From the NCBI GenBank assembly GCA_013152625.1, contig JAADFY010000247.1:1-14154 (forward strand): 14,154 nt of DNA, given 5' to 3'. Source of the stretch: Alphaproteobacteria bacterium. GTDB lineage: Bacteria; Pseudomonadota; Alphaproteobacteria; Rhizobiales; Devosiaceae. Positions 8,342-14,101 of the stretch are shown here, one piece after another; within the stretch, counting starts at the first letter, position 1; each line of letters begins with the position of its first letter. The notes below the pieces were generated by a model. It ran no database searches. It was not told where the DNA came from and saw nothing but the letters and a program-made list of their open reading frames with translations. The position numbers and the translations under genes were made by a program.

Positions 8342-8845
8342 TCATGCGGTAAAAAACGCAAATACTGTCGTGTCCGAATAGACCAGCAGCCCCGAAATGG
8401 CCAAGGCGATGCCATAGGGCACCCCGCTGCGATTATCATGGAGCCGATCAACCCAGGCCACGCGGACGAGAGCCTGGGGGAGCGGGACCCGCCGCAAAAC
8501 CAGCAACGTGATGGTAAGAACGCCCCCCAGCAGGGCGGCATAAATCAGATAGGGCAACGTTGGCACCAGCCCCAGCCACAAGACGGTTGCGGACGCCAGC
8601 TTGGCGTCGCCGCCGCCGATCCAGCCAAGCGAAAAAAACGTAAAACCGACCACAAGCACAACAAACGCGATGCCCAGATGCATGGCAAACACGCCCAGGG
8701 GCATGCCCATGAGAAAGGCAACCACAACAAAGGCGGCCACCAGACCAAGGGTAATGCGGTTGGAGATTCGCATGGTGATGAGATCCGAAGAGGCGGCAAA
8801 CGCCATCATGAGTGGAAAAAACAGCAACAGGGTCTGATTTATCAT
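8342..8845 (-). CDS. cpaA: CpaA/TadV, A24-family prepilin peptidase
   Basis: Membrane aspartyl peptidase that cleaves the leader of the Flp prepilin and probably of the TadE-type pseudopilins. It has 167 residues and lacks the N-terminal methylase part of PilD, as is normal for Tad peptidases. Both catalytic aspartates are visible: Asp21 in the first segment (AASSDLITMRISN) and Asp80 in the GxGD motif (GWIGGGDAK). Several hydrophobic segments surround them. The ATG at 8845 has only a weak ribosome site. It lies downstream of the pilA terminator with its own upstream CtrA-like box, and upstream of cpaB. Confidence 0.93.
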   Translation of the reverse strand: MINQTLLLFFPLMMAFAASSDLITMRISNRITLGLVAAFVVVAFLMGMPLGVFAMHLGIAFVVLVVGFTFFSLGWIGGGDAKLASATVLWLGLVPTLPYLIYAALLGGVLTITLLVLRRVPLPQALVRVAWVDRLHDNRSGVPYGIALAISGLLVYSDTTVFAFFTA

Positions 8846-8909
8846 AATGGCAACCGCTCAATCTGGACCAACAGGAGAATAAGTGCCCGTTCAGTGTGGG
8901 CCCGGTGGG

Positions 8910-8924
8910 TTAGCGCGGGGTTAA
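8910..8924 (-). promoter_or_regulatory. CtrA-like box upstream of cpaA
   Basis: On the minus strand this reads TTAACCCCGCGCTAA, i.e. TTAA-N7-CTAA, 7 of 8 matches to the CtrA consensus. It lies 65 bases before the cpaA start, between the pilA terminator and cpaA. It would let cpaA be transcribed independently of pilA. Confidence 0.3.
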
Positions 8925-8945
8925 AACATTTTCGGTGCGCGCATA

Positions 8946-8975
8946 AAAAAGGGGAGCCGAATGGCTCCCCTTTTT
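8946..8975 (-). terminator. Intrinsic terminator of pilA
   Basis: A perfect 13-bp inverted repeat (8946-8958 with 8963-8975) has a GGGGAGCC core and a 4-base loop. Read on the minus strand it ends in a run of six T after GGCTCCCC, about 25 bases past the pilA stop. It is a textbook rho-independent terminator and could let the abundant pilin mRNA end before cpaA. A-runs on both sides make it potentially bidirectional. Confidence 0.88.
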
Positions 8976-9000
8976 GCAATATTTGCTCAGTAAAGCCGAG

Positions 9001-9180
9001 TTAGATAGCGTTCGCCGAGGTATCCAACTTGCCACCGATACCTGAGAACAGGTTCGACAGGCCGGAACCGAGGGTCGTAGCGGCAGCGATAATGCCAACG
9101 CTGATCAGGGCTGCAATAAGACCGTACTCAATGGCCGTTGCGCCAGACTCGTCTTTAAGGAAACGGGTCACAATGTTCAT
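9001..9180 (-). CDS. pilA: Flp/PilA type IVb prepilin
   Basis: The major pilin subunit of the Tad pilus. Reading the minus strand from the ATG at 9178-9180 gives 59 residues beginning MNIVTRFLKDESG, with stop TAA at 9001-9003. The Flp processing motif is clear: Gly13 followed by ATAIEY, with Glu at +5 and Tyr at +6 of the mature protein. Then come the hydrophobic pilin helix (GLIAALISVGIIAAATTLGSG) and a short polar tail. Cleavage by CpaA after Gly13 would leave a 46-residue pilin, normal for Flp. A strong Shine-Dalgarno AAGGAG sits 8 bases before the ATG. The gene is flanked by its own terminator downstream and a CtrA-like box upstream, as expected for a highly and separately expressed pilin. 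Confidence 0.96.
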   Translation of the reverse strand: MNIVTRFLKDESGATAIEYGLIAALISVGIIAAATTLGSGLSNLFSGIGGKLDTSANAI

Positions 9181-9556
9181 AATACTTACTCCTTACTACA
9201 CGTCATCAAATGACAGAACGTCCGATCGTCACGTATCGAACAGGTATGGAAACTAGGCGGGGTTTATTTAGATCAGGTTAATTTGAAGGGCCGGATTCAA
9301 GCTAGCGACATAGAATAAATCGTTGGTTTACAGACAATTAGCGAGATAATTCCAAGTCATCATGGCCCGGCAACTATTCGCTAACTGTACCGGTTACCGC
9401 CCCCAGATTTAAGGGCCATTCCACCGCCGGCAGAGGTGCTGCGGCCGGTCATTTGCCTTTTGTTCACCATTATCGAGCAAAGTGGCACCGGTATCGGGTT
9501 CAGGTTCGTTTGCCCGGCGTCTCCTCAAGGATTTCCAAGTGAGTACAGGCATGATC
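9181..9556. other. Divergent intergenic region between pilA and the secreted pilus protein
   Basis: About 376 bases without a convincing gene. It must hold the promoters for pilA (minus) and for the plus-strand tad genes. Directly visible are the pilA Shine-Dalgarno next to 9180, a CtrA-like box at 9267-9281, a GANTC site (GATTC at 9294-9298, the target class of CcrM methylase) and an AT-rich stretch from about 9300 to 9370. A GTG start at 9482 would extend the plus-strand gene into this region, but it lacks a ribosome site. Confidence 0.6.
9267..9281 (-). promoter_or_regulatory. CtrA-like box upstream of pilA
   Basis: On the minus strand this reads TTAACCTGATCTAAA, i.e. TTAA-N7-TAAA, 7 of 8 matches to the CtrA consensus, 87 bases before the pilA start. 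CtrA is known to activate pilA in Caulobacter crescentus, which makes the position plausible. A GANTC site lies just upstream. Confidence 0.38.
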
Positions 9557-10027
9557 ATGAAAGCTGTTACATTTCTGCTGGTGACCATGATCATGACACT
9601 GGCGGCAACCGGCCCGGCCCGCGCCCAGCCGGCCGGCGATGTCTACGGACAACCGATCACAAGTGTCTCGGTGATGATGAACATGGCCCGGATCCTGCGC
9701 ATTCCCACCAGTGCGGCAACCGTAATCGTGGGCAACCCGGGGATCGCCGACGTGACCATTCAGGACCCCAGAACGCTAATTCTGACCGGCAAGAGCTATG
9801 GGCGCACAAATCTGGTCGCTCTGGATATATCCGGAGAAGCAATTGCCGATATGATCATTGAGGTGACGCGGTCACAAACCGAAGTGCTGACCGTTTATCT
9901 TGGCGCAGCCCGCACCACCCTGGCCTGTTCGCCGGAATGCCAGCCGATCATTTTGGTTGGGGACGATGTGGGCTATACGGGCAACACCATCGCTTCCGCG
10001 CAGATCGTAGCCGGCGCGGCACAATAA
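9557..10027 (+). CDS. Secreted protein with pilus-assembly N-terminal domain (CpaC N-domain-like)
   Basis: Probable periplasmic accessory protein of the Tad pilus. From the ATG at 9557 it has 156 residues. A signal peptide (MKAVTFLLVTMIMTLAATGPARA, likely cleaved before QPAG) precedes a domain that matches the N-terminal domain of CpaC encoded in this window: VIVGNPGIADVTIQDPRTLI then GRTNLVALDISGEAIADMIIEV. It has no secretin domain. Near the C-terminus is a Cys-x3-Cys pair (LACSPECQP) that could form a disulphide in the periplasm. I chose 9557 because an AGG lies 7 bases before it; the ATG at 9551 is too close to that site and a GTG at 9482 would add a non-signal-like extension. It is divergent from pilA and heads the tadE group. 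Its exact role is not established; it might assist secretin assembly. Confidence 0.85.
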   Translation: MKAVTFLLVTMIMTLAATGPARAQPAGDVYGQPITSVSVMMNMARILRIPTSAATVIVGNPGIADVTIQDPRTLILTGKSYGRTNLVALDISGEAIADMIIEVTRSQTEVLTVYLGAARTTLACSPECQPIILVGDDVGYTGNTIASAQIVAGAAQ

Positions 10028-10207
10028 AACCGGCCCGTTTCAAGCGTTTACCATCACCTAACCAATCCGGCGAATAGATAAAATTGCACCGGTGCCGGCA
10101 AGGTTGATTTAAGACCTGTGGCGCTAAATTGGCCCCTATCTTGCCATTAAACCGCGCCGGGCCATGGGATTGATCTCCAGACATTGCCAATCGCCGATCA
10201 AAAAGCC

Positions 10208-10251
10208 AGGTGCTGATGCGCCGGGGCGGCCTAGAGCATATCCTGTTTTGA
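10208..10251 (+). promoter_or_regulatory. Displaced original tadE start and stop-start junction
   Basis: AGGTG at 10208-10212 precedes an ATG at 10216 by a good spacing. This ATG opens MRRGG, then enters the repeat element and stops at TGA 10249-10251 after 11 residues. That stop overlaps the next ATG (10251-10253) as TGATG, and that ATG is in the tadE frame. Deleting 10232-10335 joins MRRGG to RAFARDENGV in frame, so 10216 looks like the ancestral tadE start. Reinitiation at 10251 is an inference. Confidence 0.5.
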
Positions 10252-10336
10252 TGGAATCAAAACAGGGCTCTAAGTCTTTGATTTATCGCGTTTCCGAACC
10301 GGATAACCGGATCCACTTATCCTGGAAACGCTCTAG
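10231..10336. repeat. 106-bp palindromic repeat element with CTAGAGC/GCTCTAG ends
   Basis: The ends CTAGAGC (10231-10237) and GCTCTAG (10330-10336) are perfect 7-base inverted repeats. Inside are two hairpins. The first pairs CCTGTTTTGAT (10242-10252) with its complement (10256-10266), closed by TAGAGC/GCTCTA (10232-10237 with 10267-10272). The second pairs GCGTTTCC (10288-10295) with GGAAACGC (10324-10331), and GGATAA (10301-10306) with TTATCC (10317-10322). The sequence plan (AGAGCAT..., TTTGAT loop, CCGGATCCACTT, GCTCTAG) matches from memory a family of roughly 100-bp intergenic repeats widespread in Hyphomicrobiales. Here it lies across the 5' end of tadE. Confidence 0.85.
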
Positions 10337-10832
10337 GGCGTTCGCACGGGACGAAAACGGGGTCACCCTGATCGAGTTCGGGCTGCTGGCGTTACCGTTC
10401 TTTTCCATCATCGGCGCCATTCTTGAAACAGCGATTGTGTTCTTTGCCGCCCAGGTGCTGGATTCCGCCGTTGGCGACGCGGCCCGGCTGGTGCGTACCG
10501 GACAGGCGGCCACCCAGAGTTATACCCTGAGCGAATTCCGAGAGGTCATGTGCGGCAACAGCTTTGGCATGTTCAATTGCGCCGATTTCAAGCTCCGGGT
10601 TTCGGAGATCTCCACCTTCAACGCCGCAGATTTTGCCACACCGCTGGATTCGGATTCCAACTGGGTGATCAATGAAACCTACACCAGCGGGCAGGGCAAG
10701 TCGGTCATGTTCATCGAGGTCTATTATAAATGGCCGGTGATCATGAACCTGTTCGGGTTTAACCTGTCCACGGAATCCGACAATACCCGCCTGCTCAGCG
10801 CGGCACGGGTATTCAAGAACGAGCCCTTCTGA
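10251..10832 (+). CDS. tadE: TadE-like pseudopilin, 5' end remodelled by a repeat element
   Basis: TadE-family pseudopilin: a membrane protein with a prepilin-like leader processed by the Tad prepilin peptidase and needed for pilus assembly. The core is DENGVTLIEFG (Gly37 followed by Val, Glu at +5, Phe at +6 of the predicted mature protein) and a hydrophobic helix (LLALPFFSIIGAILETAIVFFAA), followed by a periplasmic domain with one Cys pair (MCGNS, NCADF). From the ATG at 10251 the product has 193 residues, of which about the first 28 are encoded by the inserted repeat. The frame is open back to an ATG at 10164, but neither start has a ribosome site. The only in-frame start after 10251 and before the helix is a TTG at 10278, also inside the repeat. 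The TGA overlaps the next start by one base (TGATG). Function may be reduced or rescued by reinitiation. Confidence 0.85.
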   Translation: MESKQGSKSLIYRVSEPDNRIHLSWKRSRAFARDENGVTLIEFGLLALPFFSIIGAILETAIVFFAAQVLDSAVGDAARLVRTGQAATQSYTLSEFREVMCGNSFGMFNCADFKLRVSEISTFNAADFATPLDSDSNWVINETYTSGQGKSVMFIEVYYKWPVIMNLFGFNLSTESDNTRLLSAARVFKNEPF

Positions 10833-11464
10833 TGGCGCGGCGCATTTCAATTCGGTTTTCACGCCTGATCCGCCGCTTTAAGGCCGCCAGCGACGCTGTG
10901 GCGGCGGTGGAATTTGCCCTGATCCTGCCGTTCCTGCTGGTGCTTTATATGGGCACCGTGGAACTCAGCCAGGCCATATCCGCCGACCGTCGGGTGGGGA
11001 TCGTGGCGGGCAGTGTTGGCGATCTTGTGGCCCAGTCCGAGGATGTGGTGGCGCTGGCAACCCTGAACGATTATTTCGCCGCTTCGGCAATCCTGATGGC
11101 CCCTTATGATGACACGGCGTTAAAACAAACCGTTTCCAGCGTCTTTATCGATGTAACGGGAACCACCACCGTGATCTGGAGCCAGGGGTATAACGGGGCC
11201 GTGGCCCATACGGTCAATTCCAGCTACGACCTGCCCACCGCGTTCAAAAATATCGCCCAGGGGTCAACCGTGATCGTGTCGGAGGCTGAATATACCTACC
11301 AGCCGCTCATGGGGTATTTCTTTGAAGAACCATTTACATTTTACCGCGAGTATTTCTATATGCCGCGCTATGGTTCGGCCATTACGGTCTCGGGAGTGCG
11401 CGGTGGTTCGTCGATTGGGGGCGGAACCCTCACCCGGACGCTAACGCGCCGTTCGCGCTCTTAA
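10832..11464 (+). CDS. TadE/TadG-like pseudopilin
   Basis: Second TadE/G-family protein of the pilus machinery, 210 residues. After a basic leader (ARRISIRFSRLIRRFKAAS) comes the prepilin-like site VAAVEFA with Glu27 and Phe28, then a hydrophobic helix (LILPFLLVLYMGTVEL) and a periplasmic domain of about 160 residues ending in a Thr/Arg-rich tail. The residue before the predicted cleavage point is Ala22 rather than the usual Gly. It is shorter than TadG proteins with a von Willebrand A domain, and I see no MIDAS motif, so TadF- or TadE-like is a better description. Its ATG overlaps the tadE stop by one base, indicating translational coupling. Confidence 0.85.
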   Translation: MARRISIRFSRLIRRFKAASDAVAAVEFALILPFLLVLYMGTVELSQAISADRRVGIVAGSVGDLVAQSEDVVALATLNDYFAASAILMAPYDDTALKQTVSSVFIDVTGTTTVIWSQGYNGAVAHTVNSSYDLPTAFKNIAQGSTVIVSEAEYTYQPLMGYFFEEPFTFYREYFYMPRYGSAITVSGVRGGSSIGGGTLTRTLTRRSRS

Positions 11465-11476
11465 TCAGGAAATTTC

Positions 11477-12094
11477 ATGACTGACAAATTGGTCCCGGTT
11501 TTTGATATCGGGGGCGTTTTCGTGGACTGGAACCCGCTTTATCTGTTTCGCAAACTGTTTGACAGCGAAGAAGAAGCGGTGTGGTTCCACGATACTATTT
11601 TCACCCCCCAGCTCAATCTCGAGTTTGACGCCGGCAAGCCATTTGCCGAAGGGGTGGCGGAGCAAAGTGCGCGTTTCCCGAAATATCGCCAGCAAATTCT
11701 TGCCTTTGATGAACGCTGGAACGAGATGGTTGGCGGGTATATTGCTGACACCATTGCCCTGCATGACGAACTGATCGATGCCGGCTTGCCCAGCTATGCC
11801 ATTACCAATTTTTCAGCCGAAAAGTTTGGCACTATTTTTGAAACCTGGCCGTTCATAACCAAGTTCGACGGGATTGTGGTTTCAGGCATGGAGGGGCTGA
11901 TCAAGCCCGATTACCGCATTTATTACCTGTTTATGGACCGCTTCGGGCTTACGCCCGAGCAATGCGTGTTCATCGATGACAGTGAGCCCAATGTGGTGGC
12001 GGCGCGCAAGCTGGGCATGAAAGCGTGCCACTTTACCGGGCCGGGGCAACTGCGCAAAGACCTGCGGGCGCTGGGCCTGCCGCTGACCGAATAG
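11477..12094 (+). CDS. HAD-superfamily hydrolase (subfamily IA, YihX-like)
   Basis: Probable cytoplasmic phosphatase of the haloacid dehalogenase superfamily, 205 residues. All four motifs are present: motif I FDIGGVFVDWNP with nucleophile Asp10, motif II AITNFS with Thr110, motif III Lys143 (GLIKPDYRIY) and motif IV VFIDDSEPNV with Asp167 and Asp168. A helical cap domain lies between about residues 20 and 90. Glycine replaces the second Asp of the classic DxD in motif I, as in other members that read DLGGV or DLGNV. The substrate cannot be told. An AGGA lies 7 bases before the ATG, and the gene starts 12 bases after the pseudopilin stop, so it is probably co-transcribed with tadE, although no role in pili is known to me. 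Confidence 0.88.
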   Translation: MTDKLVPVFDIGGVFVDWNPLYLFRKLFDSEEEAVWFHDTIFTPQLNLEFDAGKPFAEGVAEQSARFPKYRQQILAFDERWNEMVGGYIADTIALHDELIDAGLPSYAITNFSAEKFGTIFETWPFITKFDGIVVSGMEGLIKPDYRIYYLFMDRFGLTPEQCVFIDDSEPNVVAARKLGMKACHFTGPGQLRKDLRALGLPLTE

Positions 12095-12163
12095 AGCCCG
12101 CCAAGCGTCTATCGCGTGCCATATGCCCGGTTCCGCTGAAATGGCCGCAATCTGCAAGACTGG

Positions 12164-12186
12164 ATTGCCCGCATGAAGCGGGCAAT
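12164..12186. repeat. REP-like palindrome between convergent genes
   Basis: ATTGCCCGC (12164-12172), a 5-base loop, and GCGGGCAAT (12178-12186) form a perfect 9-bp stem. With flanks CTGG and GACGA it looks like a short palindrome I recall as frequent in intergenic DNA of rhizobia and relatives (CTGGATTGCCCGC...GCGGGCAATGACG). It lacks an adjacent T-run but lies in the 136-base gap where the HAD gene and upp converge, so it may also stop transcription or protect mRNA ends. Confidence 0.6.
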
Positions 12187-12230
12187 GACGACAAGAGAAA
12201 AATGGTGCGGCGGCTGCTGCTAAAAGATAT

Positions 12231-12884
12231 TTAGCGGGTGCCGAACATGCGGTCTCCTGCGTCGCCAAGGCCGGGCACGATATAACCCTTTTCATTGAGA
12301 TGGCTGTCAATGGCGGCGGTATAAACGGGCACGTCAGGATGGGCGGCGGTAAATCTCTTGAGCCCCTCGGGGGCGGCCAGCAAACACAAAAAGCGTAAGT
12401 TATTGGCGCCGCGCTGCTTGATACGCGTAACGGCGGCAATGGCGGAATTGGCCGTGGCCAGCATAGGGATGACCAGCCGGTCGGCCACATCGGAGGGGGC
12501 CTTGAAATAGTACTCGACGGCCTCCAGTGTTTCATGGTCGCGATACAGCCCGATATGGGCGACCCGGGCCGAGGGGACCAGATCGAGCATGCCTTCGAGC
12601 AGGCCGTTGCCGGCGCGCAAAATCGAGGCAAACACCAGTTTCTTGCCCTTTAACGCGGGGGCCTGCATGACGGTTAGAGGCGTTTCGATCTCTTTTTCCA
12701 CCAGTTCGAGATCCCGGGTGACCTCGTAGCACAGAAGAAGGGAAATCTCGCGCAGCAGGCGACGAAAGCTGGCCGTCGAGGTCCCCTTGTCGCGCATGAT
12801 GGTCAGCTTGTGCTGAACGAGGGGATGATCAATCACCCGGACCCCGTCCGGCCGGTCTGCGGGGGTGGTTGCTGGCTCACTCAT
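12231..12884 (-). CDS. upp: Uracil phosphoribosyltransferase
   Basis: Salvage enzyme converting uracil and PRPP to UMP. The product has 217 residues from the ATG at 12884, chosen because AGGAG lies 6 bases before it and because it overlaps the deoB stop as ATGA. Family blocks are well kept: VIDHPLVQHKLTIMRDKGTS, FRRLLREIS, SILRAGNGLLEGMLDLVPSARVAHIGLYRD and the uracil-binding end YTAAIDSHLNEKGYIVPGLGDAGDRMFGT. The N-terminus is about ten residues longer than usual. One oddity: the PRPP loop reads RLVIPMLATANS, where the family has VVDPMLATGGS or a close variant, so about three residues including the conserved Asp are missing. Activity may be altered. It is co-transcribed with deoB. Confidence 0.93.
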   Translation of the reverse strand: MSEPATTPADRPDGVRVIDHPLVQHKLTIMRDKGTSTASFRRLLREISLLLCYEVTRDLELVEKEIETPLTVMQAPALKGKKLVFASILRAGNGLLEGMLDLVPSARVAHIGLYRDHETLEAVEYYFKAPSDVADRLVIPMLATANSAIAAVTRIKQRGANNLRFLCLLAAPEGLKRFTAAHPDVPVYTAAIDSHLNEKGYIVPGLGDAGDRMFGTR

Positions 12885-14098
12885 AAAAAACTCCTGCCGT
12901 GATCGCCTCGAGGTATCCGCAGCCACCATGCAACAGTTTCGCCAATATCGGCAAACGTTTGGCGCGTGCCGGCGGCACCTTTCCCCAGGCTTGAGGAAAA
13001 ACAAAGGACCGGCACCTGTTCGCGGGTGTGGTCGGTGCCGCGCCAGGTGGGATCATTGCCATGATCAGCGGTGAAAATGACCAGATCATCGTCACGCAGT
13101 TTCGCGATGAGTTCAGGAATACGGGCGTCGAACTGTTCAAGGGCGTTCGCATATCCGGCCACATCGCGGCGATGGCCGTATTCACTGTCAAAATCGACGA
13201 AGTTGGCAAAAACAAGATCGCCGTCCGTGGCCATTTCAAGGGCTTCCAGGGTCTTGTCGAACATGGCCATGTTGCCGGGGGCTTTTAGTTTGTGGGTCAC
13301 GCCGTGCGCGGCAAAAATGTCGGAGATCTTGCCCACGGCGAAGGTGTTGCGGCCCGCTGATTTTACCCGGTCCAAAATCGTTGGTTCGGGGGGCGGAATG
13401 GCAAAATCGCGCCGGTTGTAAGTGCGGGTAAATCCGGCGGTTTCATCCCCCACATAGGGGCGGGCGATAACCCGGCCTATTGTGAGCGGATCGACCAGTT
13501 TGCGGGCAATCGCGCAGATTTCATAAAGCCGCTCGAGGCCGAATTCGGTCTCATGGGCGGCGATCTGAAACACCGAATCCACCGAGGTGTAGCAGATGGG
13601 TTTGCCGGTCGTAACGCTTTGGGCGCCAAGATCATCGATGATTTTCGTGCCCGAGGCGTGCACATTGCCCAAAATGCCGGGCAATCGGGCTTGTTCGAGA
13701 AATTTTTCAATAAGGTTGGGGGGAAAACACGGGTCGGTATTGGGGAAATATCCCCAGTCAAAGGGTACCGGAACCCCGGCCATTTCCCAATGGCCCGAAG
13801 GGGTGTCCTTGCCGTTGGAGACTTCGATGGCATTGGCCCAGACGCCGGCGGTGTTTTGGGCCGAAAAGCCGGGCGCCAGATTGCCGGTGGCGCTTTTTGC
13901 GGCCGCTCCCAGCCCCAGGGCATCCAGGTTGGGCAGTGTTAACGGCCCCGCCCGCAGCCCTTCGCGATCGGCGTTGCCATTGGCGCACTCCCGGGCAATA
14001 TGGCCAAAGGTGTCGGCCCCTTCGTCGCCATATTTTTCCGCATCCGGGGCGCCGCCGATACCAAAACTGTCCAACACACAAATTATCGCTCGGGGCAT
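12881..14098 (-). CDS. deoB: Phosphopentomutase
   Basis: Interconverts (deoxy)ribose 1-phosphate and 5-phosphate, linking nucleoside phosphorolysis to central metabolism in the cytoplasm. It has 405 residues, close to the 407 I recall for the E. coli enzyme. Alkaline-phosphatase-superfamily motifs are present: metal-binding Asp10 in VLDSFGIG, the phospho-acceptor region GKDTPSGHWEMAG, NFVDFDSEYGHRRDVAGYA, and TADHGNDPTWRGTDHTREQVPVL with the metal-binding Asp and His residues. The end, HGRSFL, looks complete. The ATG at 14098 lies 3 bases after an upstream stop codon and has GGAA about 7 bases before it. The 4-base overlap with upp shows a salvage operon. Confidence 0.96.
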   Translation of the reverse strand: MPRAIICVLDSFGIGGAPDAEKYGDEGADTFGHIARECANGNADREGLRAGPLTLPNLDALGLGAAAKSATGNLAPGFSAQNTAGVWANAIEVSNGKDTPSGHWEMAGVPVPFDWGYFPNTDPCFPPNLIEKFLEQARLPGILGNVHASGTKIIDDLGAQSVTTGKPICYTSVDSVFQIAAHETEFGLERLYEICAIARKLVDPLTIGRVIARPYVGDETAGFTRTYNRRDFAIPPPEPTILDRVKSAGRNTFAVGKISDIFAAHGVTHKLKAPGNMAMFDKTLEALEMATDGDLVFANFVDFDSEYGHRRDVAGYANALEQFDARIPELIAKLRDDDLVIFTADHGNDPTWRGTDHTREQVPVLCFSSSLGKGAAGTRQTFADIGETVAWWLRIPRGDHGRSFL

Positions 14099-14101
14099 GT
14101 T

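Noticed and set aside
8297..9004. Plus-strand open frame (235 codons) spanning cpaA and the pilA terminator
   Set aside because: It runs against cpaA, whose catalytic motifs are intact, crosses a perfect terminator hairpin, and has the His/Lys/Gln/Asn composition of a shadow frame.
9482..9556. GTG start at 9482 for the secreted pilus protein
   Set aside because: It would put about 25 polar residues before an excellent signal peptide and has no Shine-Dalgarno. The ATG at 9557 fits better.
12885..13004. N-terminal extension of upp to an upstream start at 13004
   Set aside because: It would overlap deoB by more than 120 bases. The ATG at 12884 has AGGAG at ideal spacing and an ATGA overlap, and the protein then matches the usual family start.
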